DNA of 64,000 nt from CAZYFH01 sp965249175 (GCA_965249175.1 OZ252227.1:3658001-3722000); one strand, 5' to 3'. Positions 16,901 through 24,754 are shown, numbered from the stretch's first letter. A program made the numbers and translations. Notes: generated from the sequence alone by a model not told the origin.

Positions 16901-17155
16901 CGCGTCGGGACGCTCGCGCTCGATGACCGACCGCGCGTACTCCCAGGTCAGCGGCTCAACATACGTGCGATCGGCAACCTCCGGGTCGGTCATGATGGTC
17001 GCCGGGTTGCTATTCATCAGGACGACTTCGAGTCCTTCGCTACGCAACGCCTTGCAGGCCTGGGTGCCGGAGTAGTCGAACTCGCACGCTTGCCCGATGA
17101 CGATCGGACCGGACCCGATGACGAGTACGCGCTTGAGGTCGCTGTTACGGGGCAT
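13916..17155 (-). CDS. carB: Carbamoyl-phosphate synthase large subunit
   Basis: Makes carbamoyl phosphate from ammonia (delivered by CarA), bicarbonate and 2 ATP, for pyrimidines and arginine. 1079 residues, the standard length. It has two homologous ATP-grasp halves. The first begins VLVIGSGPIVIGQACEFDYS, the second ILGSGPNRIGQGIEFDYCC (about residue 550), each followed by a glycine-rich ATP loop (RPSFTLGGVGGG and RPSYVLGGRAM) and a NPR metal motif (EMNPRVSRSS, EVNPRASRTV). A C-terminal MGS-like allosteric domain (from about 940) ends at HAGIVI. carA lies 21 bp upstream in the same operon. The stop codon lies within a repeated hairpin element. Confidence 0.98.
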   Translation of the reverse strand: MPRNSDLKRVLVIGSGPIVIGQACEFDYSGTQACKALRSEGLEVVLMNSNPATIMTDPEVADRTYVEPLTWEYARSVIERERPDALLPTVGGQTALNLAIELDEHDVLEQCGVRLIGAPIEAIKVAEDRLQFRDAMESIGIEVPASAYARSYEEALRLVDRFGFPVIIRPSFTLGGVGGGIAYNVEEFRELAGRGIELSPVHEMLIEESVIGWKEFELEVMRDVADNFVVICSIENIDAMGVHTGDSITVAPALTLTDKEYQRMRDAARRIITRVGVETGGSNIQFAINPDDGRMVAIEMNPRVSRSSALASKATGFPIAKIAAKLALGYRLDEIPNDITRLTPASFEPSIDYVVVKIPRWTFEKFPKADRTLTTQMKSVGEVMAIGRTFKEAFLKGVRSLEIGRSGRLFAGPPDAVVDEGQLQHDLVSPNDRRIWAVFQALEHGWSVDRIADATRIDRWFLTQFSEIAELARAAGLVGYRSMSDDALTELKRAGFGDEELGSILGVEASVIADRRAEASLTPAYKRIDTCAAEFESFTPYLYGTYERECEAEPTDRRKAVILGSGPNRIGQGIEFDYCCCHAAFALREQDYETVMINCNPETVSTDYDTVDRLYFEPLTLEDVLAVITREQSAGGEVSCIVQFGGQTPLKLALDLQAAGVGIIGTSPDSIDLAEDRQRFAKLLWDLGIPQAPNGIAASRDQARDVAGSIGYPVVVRPSYVLGGRAMAIVYDPGALDRYMTEAVDASPEHPILVDKFLENAFELDVDAVADASGAVIIGGIMEHIEEAGIHSGDSSCVVPPYLVPERHLSVIRDYTRRLARALKVIGLLNIQFAIKEDTVYLLEVNPRASRTVPYLSKATGVPLAKVAARVMIGMSLADQGIVDDLEVSGVFVKAPVFPFVRFPGVDTILGPEMKSTGEVMGGADNFGTAFAKAQLAAGQRLPDSGTAFLSVNDDDKQHVVPVARDLAELGFDLIASKGTAAYLRAHGLDVQVVYKINEGRPHVGDRLFNREVQLVINTPLGRESFFDDMTMRRIAMLYGVPCVTTLTGAAATVSAIRALRADESVVRPLQDYHAGIVI

Positions 17156-17176
17156 GAAACGGTGGCGCCGCAGCGC

Positions 17177-18307
17177 TCACCCCGATGCGCGCCGCTCCAT
17201 CTCGTCGATGAAGGACCCGAACAGGTAGTCGGCGTCATGCGGGCCGGGCGATGCCTCGGGATGATACTGCACAGAGGAGACGGGGAGTCGGGTATGGCGA
17301 AGGCCTTCGATCGTGCCGTCGTAGAGGTTGGTGTGGGTCACCTCCACCTCGTCCGGCACCGACTCAGGGTCGACGGCGAAGCCATGGTTTTGCGAGGTGA
17401 TCTCGACCTGGGACGTGGCCAGATTCCTTACAGGATGATTGCCACCGCGGTGCCCGAACTTGAGCTTGTAGGTGTTGGCCCCCAGCGCGAGCCCGAGCAC
17501 CTGATGACCCAGACAGATGCCGAAGACCGGCACGTCGGCGGCGATCAGCGTGCTCGCGTTCGCCACCGCGTAGTCGAGCGGCGCCGGATCCCCCGGACCG
17601 TTGCTGAGGAAGACCCCATCCGGATCGATCGCAAGCAGGTCGCGGGCCGGCGCGGTGGCTGGAAAGACACGCACGTCGCATCCGTAGCTCGCGAGGCGGC
17701 GGAGGATGTTGCGCTTCATCCCGAGATCGTAGGCCGCAACGCGTAGGCGACGGGTCGGTCGTCGGGTGGGCGGAAGGGTGAAGTCGGCTGGCGGGTCGGT
17801 GTCGTGCCAATCGAACGGTGCGTCGCACGTGACGCCTCGCACGAGATCGCTGCCCTCCATCGCCGGTGCCTGCCGAGCCTGACTCACCAGCTCGTCCGGA
17901 TCGGCGTTCCCGGTGCCGATCACCCCTCGCATCACACCGGAGGAGCGGAGCGTGCGCGTTAGGGCGCGCGTGTCGATGCCCGAAATCGCGACGATGTCAT
18001 GGGCCGCGAGATAGTCGCCCAGCGTCCCCGTCGCGCGCCAGTTGCTGGCAATTGGCGAGGCCTCGCGGACGACGAACCCGGCCACATGCGGCCGGCTGGA
18101 CTCGACATCGTCCGGCGCCACGCCGTAGTTGCCGATCTGCGGACACGTCATCGTGACGATCTGTCCGGCATACGACGGGTCGGTCAGGATCTCCTGATAG
18201 CCGGTCATGCTCGTGTTGAATACGACCTCACCAACGGCCTGCCCCGTCGCTCCGACAGACATCCCGCGAAACCAGGTGCCGTTCTCGAGCGCCAGGACAG
18301 CGTTCAT
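17177..18307 (-). CDS. carA: Carbamoyl-phosphate synthase small (glutaminase) subunit
   Basis: Class I glutamine amidotransferase supplying ammonia to CarB. 376 residues. The N-terminal CarA domain begins LALENGTWFRGMSVG and contains SYAGQIVTMTCPQIGNYG. The amidotransferase domain holds the nucleophile in VFGICLGHQVLGLALG and the His-Glu pair in SVQYHPEASPGP. LSNGPGDP is also present. Its ATG overlaps the stop of the upstream pseudokinase gene (ATGA), and carB follows after 21 bp, so all three are probably translated from one message. Confidence 0.98.
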   Translation of the reverse strand: MNAVLALENGTWFRGMSVGATGQAVGEVVFNTSMTGYQEILTDPSYAGQIVTMTCPQIGNYGVAPDDVESSRPHVAGFVVREASPIASNWRATGTLGDYLAAHDIVAISGIDTRALTRTLRSSGVMRGVIGTGNADPDELVSQARQAPAMEGSDLVRGVTCDAPFDWHDTDPPADFTLPPTRRPTRRLRVAAYDLGMKRNILRRLASYGCDVRVFPATAPARDLLAIDPDGVFLSNGPGDPAPLDYAVANASTLIAADVPVFGICLGHQVLGLALGANTYKLKFGHRGGNHPVRNLATSQVEITSQNHGFAVDPESVPDEVEVTHTNLYDGTIEGLRHTRLPVSSVQYHPEASPGPHDADYLFGSFIDEMERRASG

Positions 18308-20892
18308 CGGCGGCCGGCCGGATCGAGCGACGCCGTCACGCGGACGCGGTCAGCGGAGGGTACGTCTACGGTGGTGACCCAGGGTTGGTATCCGTCACGC
18401 TCGATGCGCAGGTGATGCGTGCCCGGAGCGAGGTCCGGGACGAGGATCGGGGTGAGGCCCACCGCGGCATCGTTGACGAGCACGCGGGCACCCGCCGGAC
18501 GCGAGTCGACGAACACCGATCCACGGCCCAGGGGCGCCGGCGGCAACCCGGCTTCAGGCGACAGCTCCGTGCTGATCGCCGCGACCGTCGCGGATGCGGA
18601 GAGGGATACTTCGTGGGTTTCCGGCTCGTACCCTGAGGTGCGAATCTCCACCCGGTGCGTGCCGTAGGCCACATCGCGCAGCGACATCGGCGTCTGGCCC
18701 CGATCGACGCCGTCGACCAGCACCGAGGCGCCTGGAGGCGTGGTCCGCACGAGGAGCCATCCTGCGGCTGGCGTCTCGGCAGCCCGAGCGGGCGCCGCCG
18801 CGGGCGCGGCCGGCGATGGGGATGCGACCGCATCTCTCGCGGCAGGCAACGGAGATGCCGCAGCATCTCGCGCAGCGGGCAACGGAGATGCCGCTGCATG
18901 TCGCGCAGCGGGCGCCGGCGGAACCGGCGCAGGACGGGAGTCGACGGCGACCGAATCGGCCGCGGCGCCGTCGACCGTCGCCTCACTCCAGTCGCGTTCC
19001 CCAACCGCCGGATCTCCGCCAGCTTGCGCCTCGTCGACCTGCGGTGCCGCCCCGCTACCGCCGAACGGCAGCTCGATGCCGAACCCGATGCTGACGACGT
19101 ACGCCGCCAGCACGCCGACACCGATCGCGAGCGCAATAGGGACCATCGCGCGCACCGATGTACGGGAGGGCGGAGGCTCGTCGATAGTGAGCGGGTCCAG
19201 CGGATCGAGCGGATCGAACCGGTCGGCCGAGTCGATGGGGTCGAGCAGGTTCGGCGGCGGGTCATCCGGGCGCACGTGAGAGTCGAGCGCGTCGTCGTCA
19301 ACGCCCTGGGACGACATCCTCATGGCGGCGTCACCGAGACCGGTCGGCCCTCTGACGGCCATCGCCGGCGGAGGCACAACGGACCGACCAATCGCGTCCG
19401 GCTCGGCCAGCTCAGTGGCAACACGCGATACGTCGGCCTCGGCCAGCTCAGTGGCAACACGCGATGCGTCGGCCTCGGCCAGCTCAGTGGCAACACGCGA
19501 TACGTCGGCCTCGGCCAGCTCAGTGGCAACACGCGATGCGTCGGTGTCGGGGGTGACGACATCGTCGGCCAGGCCGTCGCTCAGTGGCAACCGCGGCTCG
19601 CGCACGTTGCCGCCCGCCACGACCTCCCAATCGGTCGGCGACACCGACCGCGCCGTGTCCGTAGTACCGGTGTCCTCGGCGGCATCAGGAACCCGGCCGT
19701 CGATCACCCCCGGGTCACCATCGACCATCGCGTCCACGTCGCCCGAGGCCGATACGGTGTCACCGTCCTCGACGCCGGGTGAGCGCGCGTCGAGAGCCGC
19801 CAGGGGCGTGGTCGACGGCTCCATCTCGTCGTCGAACGGTTGGGCGCGCAGCGGCTCGAGCTGGTCCAGCGTACGATCCAGCGCGGCGAGATCCGTCGTG
19901 AGCCCGTCCGCAGGCGCGCCATCCGGATCGAGAGCAGCACCCGCCGCGGGTCCCACGTCGGCGGAGATCGCGCCGCCGTCAGCGGCGGCCGGCGGCGGCC
20001 CGATGTGCTCGAGGAGATCGGCGATCCGCGCCGAGTCCGCCGCTGCGTGAGCATCGCTCGCAAGGAGCGCGGGTGGCGCGTCCATGGGCACGCCCACCGC
20101 CTCGCCCAGCGCCATGACGAACTCCGCAGCGGTCGAGGGACGGCTCGCCGGATCGTCGGCGAGCGCGCGCGCGAACGTCTCGCTCAACCTGGCGCGGTCC
20201 CCGTGGTCCCCGACGTCCACGACGTCGAGCCCTTCGATGACCTGCTCGCCGCTCCCCGGGGCGCGTTTACCCGTGAGCAGCTCATAGGCAACGGCCGCCA
20301 CAGCGAAACGATCGGCCTCCGGGCCCCAGCCACGACCCGAGACGAGCTCCGGCGCGCTGTAGGGCCGTCGGACTGGGGCGCGGAGCCCGACCTCCTCCAG
20401 CGCCTGCGCGACACCAAAACCGGTGGCGCGCGCCTCGTCCGGCGTCACGAACACATCTCGGAGGTGGAGACCACCATGCAGGACGCCACGGTCGTGTGCG
20501 GCGTCGACCGCGCCCGACAACTGAGCGATAAACGGCAGCGCGCGCTCGGGGATGGCCGGGGCGTAGTGCCGCATCGCCACATCGAGCGACTCGGCGGCCA
20601 CGTACTCCTGCGCGAGATACGGAATCCCGGCTTCGAGACCCGCCGCCAACGGCGTCACGACCGCGCGATGGGACAGCCCTGCGTCGACGAAGCGCCGCAA
20701 GGCTTCGGCCAGTCTCTCTGCGGACTCGGGTGTGAGATCGAGGTGGAACGCTTTCACCGCGACGAGCCGATCGCCCTCGGGGTCGTACGTCCGAAACACA
20801 GGCCCGAGAACGCCCACACCGATCTGATGCATGACCCGGAAGGGACCGAATGCACCAGGGGCGGTAAACGAGCTGCCGTCCTCACGTGTCAG
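18304..20892 (-). CDS. Membrane pseudokinase with two C-terminal PEGA domains
   Basis: About 862 residues from a CTG at 20892 preceded nine bases upstream by GGAGG; an ATG at 20832 (842 residues, no Shine-Dalgarno) would remove the conserved-looking FGPFRV start. The N-terminal domain has a kinase fold: glycine loop IGVGVLGPVF, VAVKAF lysine, YSAPEL. The catalytic HRDLKPEN is replaced by HGGLHLRD and DFG by GFG, so it should lack phosphotransfer. A long acidic, low-complexity middle (with a four-fold 12-residue repeat) is followed by a membrane helix (VPIALAIGVGVLAAYVVSIG), an Ala/Pro-rich stretch and two PEGA domains (GWLLVRTTPPGASVLVDG; GSVFVDSRPAGARVLVND). Stop overlaps carA ATG. A role in envelope sensing or scaffolding is inference. 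Confidence 0.85.
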   Translation of the reverse strand: MTREDGSSFTAPGAFGPFRVMHQIGVGVLGPVFRTYDPEGDRLVAVKAFHLDLTPESAERLAEALRRFVDAGLSHRAVVTPLAAGLEAGIPYLAQEYVAAESLDVAMRHYAPAIPERALPFIAQLSGAVDAAHDRGVLHGGLHLRDVFVTPDEARATGFGVAQALEEVGLRAPVRRPYSAPELVSGRGWGPEADRFAVAAVAYELLTGKRAPGSGEQVIEGLDVVDVGDHGDRARLSETFARALADDPASRPSTAAEFVMALGEAVGVPMDAPPALLASDAHAAADSARIADLLEHIGPPPAAADGGAISADVGPAAGAALDPDGAPADGLTTDLAALDRTLDQLEPLRAQPFDDEMEPSTTPLAALDARSPGVEDGDTVSASGDVDAMVDGDPGVIDGRVPDAAEDTGTTDTARSVSPTDWEVVAGGNVREPRLPLSDGLADDVVTPDTDASRVATELAEADVSRVATELAEADASRVATELAEADVSRVATELAEPDAIGRSVVPPPAMAVRGPTGLGDAAMRMSSQGVDDDALDSHVRPDDPPPNLLDPIDSADRFDPLDPLDPLTIDEPPPSRTSVRAMVPIALAIGVGVLAAYVVSIGFGIELPFGGSGAAPQVDEAQAGGDPAVGERDWSEATVDGAAADSVAVDSRPAPVPPAPAARHAAASPLPAARDAAASPLPAARDAVASPSPAAPAAAPARAAETPAAGWLLVRTTPPGASVLVDGVDRGQTPMSLRDVAYGTHRVEIRTSGYEPETHEVSLSASATVAAISTELSPEAGLPPAPLGRGSVFVDSRPAGARVLVNDAAVGLTPILVPDLAPGTHHLRIERDGYQPWVTTVDVPSADRVRVTASLDPAGRR
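19400..19543. repeat. Four tandem 36-bp repeats inside the pseudokinase gene
   Basis: The core GGCCAGCTCAGTGGCAACAC recurs four times at 36-bp spacing, followed alternately by GCGATACGTCG and GCGATGCGTCG. This means a 72-bp pair was duplicated exactly. The repeat keeps frame and encodes four copies of a 12-residue unit (SRVATELAEADV or ...ADA) in the linker before the membrane helix. Near-identity points to recent expansion and likely length variation between strains. Confidence 0.9.
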
Positions 20893-20919
20893 TGGTGGAA
20901 ACCTCCGGCTGGGAACCGG

Positions 20920-20949
20920 ACAGTACCACGGAAACGCTGTTGTTTCAAT
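20920..20949 (-). promoter_or_regulatory. Candidate sigma-70-type promoter for pseudokinase-carAB
   Basis: On the minus strand TTGAAA (20944-20949) and TACTGT (20920-20925) are separated by 18 bases. Transcription would start near 20913, about 20 bases before the CTG at 20892, with GGAGG in between. This supports the CTG start. Only sequence resemblance supports it. Confidence 0.4.
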
Positions 20950-21023
20950 ACGTTCGCGAGGCACTGCGAGCTCGCAGCCAGCAGCGATCGCTTGACACCA
21001 CCCAACCCGTTTGGAAGAGTACG

Positions 21024-22679
21024 GTGAAAGTGCCCGCCGACGTCTCGGACTCGCTCGCTTCCGCCTCGGGTATCCCGGTCGACCTTCGCCGCCTCCCGTG
21101 GGCCGGACCTCTGGTTCGCGACTACAGTCACGCGTTCGAGCGGCTCGAGGCCTTCTACGCCGGCTCGCCAAGCGGCGAGTCAAGCTGGGCCAACGCGATC
21201 GCGCGACGTCGGAGCCAGCCGCCCGAGCCCGGCATCAGCGACATTCTGGTGGCCCAGCTTGCCGCACGCGGCGCGCCCGCCGAGGCCCAGGCCGCGGCCG
21301 CACGCCTGGCCGAGCCCGGCGCCCTGGCGGTCGCTACCGGGCAACAAGCCGGCCTCTTCGGCGGGCCACTCTTCACGCTGCTCAAGGCGCTGACCAGCGT
21401 CCGCCTAGCACGGAAGCTGGCACGCGAGCACGACGCCACCGTCATTCCCATTTTCTGGGTCGACGCGGAAGACCACGACCTCGACGAAATTCGCAGCTGT
21501 CCCGTGCTGGACTCCGACCTCGCCCTCCAGCGCGTCACGCTCGACCTCGGCGCGGCGCCGGGGACGGCGGCCGCTTCGGTTCAGCTCACCGGCTCAATCC
21601 GCGAGGCCACGGCACGGCTGCGCACCCTCCTGCCGCCGACCGAGTTCACTGACGACCTCATCGCCGGCCTTGACGCCGCCTATGCCGAGGGCACACGACT
21701 GGTCGAGGCGTTCGCCCGATGGATCGACACGCTGGCGGGCGCCTCGGGCCTTGTCGTCTTCGACGCGTCGGATGCCGCCGCCAAGCCCCTCGTCCGGTCG
21801 GTGTTCGCCCGCGAGCTCCAGGCGACCGGTGAAACGGCGAGACTGGCTGCAGCAGCGGGGGCGAAGCTGGTGACCCGCGGCTACCATGCGCAGGTCGAGC
21901 CGCCGGCGGACGCTGTTGCGTTGTTTCGACTCGATGGCGCACGGGAACCGATCCGCATCCGCAGCGGCGGATTCACGGTCGGCGACCGGCCAGTCGACAC
22001 CGCATCGCTGATGCGCGACGTGGAAACCCACCCGGCGCGTTTCAGCCCAAACGTGCTGCTGCGGCCGATCGTGCAGGACGCGCTGTTTCCGACGGTGGCC
22101 TACGTTGCCGGCCCGAACGAGCTCGCCTACCTGGGACAGCTCCGCGAGGTCTACACGAGCTTCGGCGTGCCGATGCCGGTCATTCATCCGCGCACGAGCG
22201 CGACGATCGTTGACGCGGCCACCCTGAAATTCCTGCGCCGTTACGAGCTCGGCTTCGAGGAGCTGCAACCGCGTGACGACGCCACCTTGAACCGGCTCCT
22301 CGCGTCACGGCTACCAGACGAGATCGAGCACGTGCTGGGGGACACCGAGACGTCCGTCGCCGAGCAGCTGTCGAGACTCGAGCACGCGGTGCCGATCATC
22401 GACCCCACACTGGCGGGTGCGGTGCAATCGACGAAGGGCCGCATGGAGCGGGACCTGCGCAACCTGCGGGGCAAGATCATCCAGGCCGCCAAGCGGCGTG
22501 ACGACACGTTGCGGCGCCAGTTCCATCGAGCCCGCGCCCAAGCGTTCCCCGACGGCACGCCGCAAGAGCGCGCTGTCGGCGCGGTGTACTTCCTCAACCG
22601 CTACGGCGATGCGTTCATCGAGCGGTTGCTGGCCGATCTCCCGCTCGACCCCGGCCAGCACTGGCTGCTGTCCTTGTAG
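21024..22679 (+). CDS. bshC: Bacillithiol biosynthesis cysteine-adding enzyme BshC
   Basis: BshC is required for the last step of bacillithiol synthesis, adding cysteine to glucosamine-malate. The in-frame GTG at 21024, preceded by GGAAGAG, gives 551 residues, close to the family's 540. An ATG at 20886 would overlap the divergent gene's start region. Family regions: LVRDYSHAFERLEAFYAG near the start, VATGQQAGLFGGPLFTLLKA (the Rossmann-like nucleotide region), FWVDAEDHDLDEI, VAYVAGPNELAYLGQL and a long C-terminal coiled coil. The tandem duplication at 22664-22720 covers its last codons and stop. It suggests the cell makes bacillithiol. Confidence 0.93.
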   Translation: MKVPADVSDSLASASGIPVDLRRLPWAGPLVRDYSHAFERLEAFYAGSPSGESSWANAIARRRSQPPEPGISDILVAQLAARGAPAEAQAAAARLAEPGALAVATGQQAGLFGGPLFTLLKALTSVRLARKLAREHDATVIPIFWVDAEDHDLDEIRSCPVLDSDLALQRVTLDLGAAPGTAAASVQLTGSIREATARLRTLLPPTEFTDDLIAGLDAAYAEGTRLVEAFARWIDTLAGASGLVVFDASDAAAKPLVRSVFARELQATGETARLAAAAGAKLVTRGYHAQVEPPADAVALFRLDGAREPIRIRSGGFTVGDRPVDTASLMRDVETHPARFSPNVLLRPIVQDALFPTVAYVAGPNELAYLGQLREVYTSFGVPMPVIHPRTSATIVDAATLKFLRRYELGFEELQPRDDATLNRLLASRLPDEIEHVLGDTETSVAEQLSRLEHAVPIIDPTLAGAVQSTKGRMERDLRNLRGKIIQAAKRRDDTLRRQFHRARAQAFPDGTPQERAVGAVYFLNRYGDAFIERLLADLPLDPGQHWLLSL

Positions 22680-22720
22680 CCGCCGGCGGACGGTACTGGG
22701 CTGCTGTCCTTGTAGCCGCC
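22664..22720 (+). repeat. Direct repeat spanning the bshC stop codon
   Basis: The 21-base sequence at 22664-22684 (starting GCTGCTGTCCTTGTAG) is repeated exactly at 22700-22720. The first copy encodes the end of BshC including its TAG stop; the second lies in the intergenic space. Spacing is 36 bp. Such a copy is best explained by slippage or a small tandem duplication. Confidence 0.85.
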
Positions 22721-22741
22721 AGCCGCGCATCGTCGTCGCGG

Positions 22742-22747
22742 TATACT
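22742..22747 (+). promoter_or_regulatory. Candidate -10 element before the foldase gene
   Basis: TATACT at 22742-22747 lies 33 bases before the TTG start of the foldase gene, leaving a leader of about 26 bases containing GGGA. No convincing -35 box is seen. Confidence 0.35.
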
Positions 22748-22779
22748 TGAGCAGGCTCAACTGTAATCGGGACAAGCAC

Positions 22780-23802
22780 TTGCACCAGAGACTCGCCGTA
22801 GCTGGACTGCTCGCCGGACTCGTATGGCCTGCCTGTGCCGGACCTGTGGCCGACGCACCGGCGGCGATGGCCCCGGTCGAACCGGCGGCCGCCACGGTCG
22901 ATCCGGTGCCGGTCTCTTTGCCCGAAATCGTCGCGCACGTGAACGGCATGGCGATCGCGAGACACGAGTTCGAGCGGGCCGTGCAATCAGCGGAAGTGCA
23001 GGCCGGTCAGGTGGTCCCTCCGCAGTTCCGCGACGAGGTGTATCGGCGCGTGCTAGACCGATTGATCGACTTTCACCTGCTGCTCCAGGAATCGCGCGCG
23101 CGCGATCTCGCCATCGACGAGAGCGCGGTCGAGACTGAGATCGCCAGGGTCGTCGCCGGATTCGACTCCGAGGCTGCGTTCGAGGCCCAACTGGACGAAT
23201 GGCAGTCGACGCTCGACGAGGTGCGGGAGGAAGCCCGCAAGGACCTCTTGATCGCCAAGGTCATCGAAATCGAGGTAGCGCCGCAACTCGGACTCGATGA
23301 GGAGGCCGTGCGGGCGTTCTATGAGCGGCACCCGGGCCAGTTCGCGGAAGATGATTCCGTGCGGGCGCGCCACATCCTCGTCGAGACGCCCCCGGATGCC
23401 GACCCTGCTGCACGGGATGCGGCCAGGACCCGCGCCGACACCGTGCGCCAACATGTGCTCGCCGGCGAGACCGACTTCGGGGAGCTCGCGCGCGAATACT
23501 CAGACGACGTCGCCAGTGCCGACTCCGGCGGGGACCTCGGCTTCGTGAAACGTGGTCAGACGGTCGAACCGTTCGAGGCGGCGCTGTTCGCCCTCGAAGC
23601 GGGCGGCGTCAGCGATGTCGTCGCGTCGCCGTTCGGCTTCCACGTCATCAGCGCGGTCGAGCGGCGGGAGGGACGCGTGATTCCGTTCGATGAAGCGAGC
23701 GGTCAGATCCGCTTGCTGCTGCTCGACCAGGCCCGCCGGGCGTTGACGGTCGAGTTCATCACCCGCCTGCGCCAGGCCGGCGCGATCGAGATCCACATAT
23801 GA
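22780..23802 (+). CDS. SurA/PpiC-type periplasmic peptidyl-prolyl isomerase
   Basis: Secreted chaperone-isomerase helping outer-membrane or periplasmic proteins fold. The TTG at 22780 gives 340 residues and a signal-peptide-like start (LHQRLAVAGLLAGLVWPACA). No ATG lies near. The SurA-like N-terminal chaperone region (VNGMAIARHEFERAVQ to about 200) precedes one parvulin domain: ARHILVETP, DFGELAREYSDDVASADSGG, DLGFVKRGQTVEPFEAALF and SPFGFHVISAVERREG. One isomerase domain, whereas E. coli SurA has two. Its stop overlaps the ATG of the next gene (ATGA). Confidence 0.9.
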   Translation: MHQRLAVAGLLAGLVWPACAGPVADAPAAMAPVEPAAATVDPVPVSLPEIVAHVNGMAIARHEFERAVQSAEVQAGQVVPPQFRDEVYRRVLDRLIDFHLLLQESRARDLAIDESAVETEIARVVAGFDSEAAFEAQLDEWQSTLDEVREEARKDLLIAKVIEIEVAPQLGLDEEAVRAFYERHPGQFAEDDSVRARHILVETPPDADPAARDAARTRADTVRQHVLAGETDFGELAREYSDDVASADSGGDLGFVKRGQTVEPFEAALFALEAGGVSDVVASPFGFHVISAVERREGRVIPFDEASGQIRLLLLDQARRALTVEFITRLRQAGAIEIHI

Positions 23803-24668
23803 ACGAAGAGGTATTTCGCGCGGTCGGGGAGACGTTGGAGCGCGGGGAAGCGGCTGCCCTGGTGACCATCATCCGGACCCAAGGATCGACGCCACAGCGG
23901 GTCGGCGCGAAAATGCTCGTCTTTCCCGACGGCCGCTCCATCGGCACAATCGGCGGCGGATGCTACGAGAACGATGCGTTCTGGAAGGCGCGGCGCGCAC
24001 TCGAAACGCGTCAGCCGCTCGTCGCGAAATACGAGCTCGCCGACGACCTCGCCGAGGAATCGGGGCTCATCTGCGGGGGACAAATGGAGGTGTACATCGA
24101 GCCCTTGGAGTCGTCGCCGCACCTGTATCTCGTCGGTGGCGGACACGTTGCCTATCACCTCGGACAGCTCGCTGCCAACGTCGGGTTCCGGCTTCACGTA
24201 CTCGATGACCGTGAGAAGTTCGCCAACGCCGATCGGTTTCCGGATGCCGTCGAGGTCGCCGTCGATACGATTCCCACCTGGCTGGAGCGTGCGACGATCC
24301 CTGCACAGGCATACGCCGTCATTCTCACGCGCGGTCATCGCTATGACCTCGACGCACTGCGCGCCCTCGCACAGCGCGACCTGCGGTATCTCGGGCTCAT
24401 CGGCAGTCGCGCGAAAGTCGCACGCCTCTACGAGGCGCTCCGCGACGAGGGCGTGTCGGTCGACAACATCGAACGGGTCCACGCGCCGGTCGGTCTCGAC
24501 ATCGGCGCGGTCAGCCCGCAGGAGATCGCGGTCAGCATTCTCGCCGAGCTCATCGCCGTCAAGTACGGCAAGCTCTCACGCGACACCGAGACGGCTGACG
24601 CGACGGTGCGATCGCTGCAATGGACACCGGGTTCGACCGAGACGGCACCGGTGACGGCCGACGAATAG
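23799..24668 (+). CDS. XdhC/CoxI family protein
   Basis: 289 residues. XdhC/CoxI proteins insert or protect the sulfurated molybdenum cofactor of xanthine dehydrogenase-type enzymes. The N-terminal domain has LVTIIRTQGSTPQRVGAKML, GTIGGGCYENDA and SGLICGGQMEVYIE. The C-terminal Rossmann domain has YLVGGGHVAYHLGQLA and LTRGHRYDLDALRA, then YLGLIGSRAKVARL. No molybdenum hydroxylase genes are in the window, so its client must be elsewhere. The start overlaps the foldase stop. The stop codon is in the first copy of a 24-bp tandem duplication. Confidence 0.92.
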   Translation: MNEEVFRAVGETLERGEAAALVTIIRTQGSTPQRVGAKMLVFPDGRSIGTIGGGCYENDAFWKARRALETRQPLVAKYELADDLAEESGLICGGQMEVYIEPLESSPHLYLVGGGHVAYHLGQLAANVGFRLHVLDDREKFANADRFPDAVEVAVDTIPTWLERATIPAQAYAVILTRGHRYDLDALRALAQRDLRYLGLIGSRAKVARLYEALRDEGVSVDNIERVHAPVGLDIGAVSPQEIAVSILAELIAVKYGKLSRDTETADATVRSLQWTPGSTETAPVTADE

Positions 24669-24706
24669 CCGCCCGTGACGATGACCGAGTAGCCGCCCGT
24701 GACGAT
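24666..24706 (+). repeat. Tandem duplication starting at the XdhC stop codon
   Basis: TAGCCGCCCGTGACGAT occurs at 24666-24682, where TAG is the gene's stop, and again at 24690-24706. The period is 24 bp. The coding sequence just before (GGTGACGGCCGACGAATAG) looks like a diverged third copy, so the 3' end of the gene seems to have been copied outwards. Confidence 0.8.
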
Positions 24707-24733
24707 AGTGGTCGTCGGGGCACGGGGGGCGAC

Positions 24734-24742
24734 TGCTATAAT
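24734..24742 (+). promoter_or_regulatory. Extended -10 promoter of the hrcA-grpE-dnaJ operon
   Basis: TGCTATAAT is a perfect extended -10 (TGn plus TATAAT), 12 bases before the hrcA ATG. The -35 region is weak, as is usual with extended -10 promoters. The transcript leader would be only about 5-6 bases. I looked for a CIRCE inverted repeat (TTAGCACTC-N9-GAGTGCTAA) around it and found none. Confidence 0.6.
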
Positions 24743-24754
24743 GCGGCCTGAGCC

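Noticed and set aside
19400..19543. Regular 36-bp repeats as a CRISPR array
   Set aside because: No spacers: units are directly adjacent, in frame and coding.
18655..19782. 375-codon plus-strand frame opposite the pseudokinase
   Set aside because: Antisense to the repeat-rich linker; low complexity Arg/Gly content reflects the repeats, not a protein.
20993..21021. TTGACA at 20993-20998 as bshC promoter
   Set aside because: No acceptable -10 at 16-18 bases, and any transcript would start at the GTG itself.
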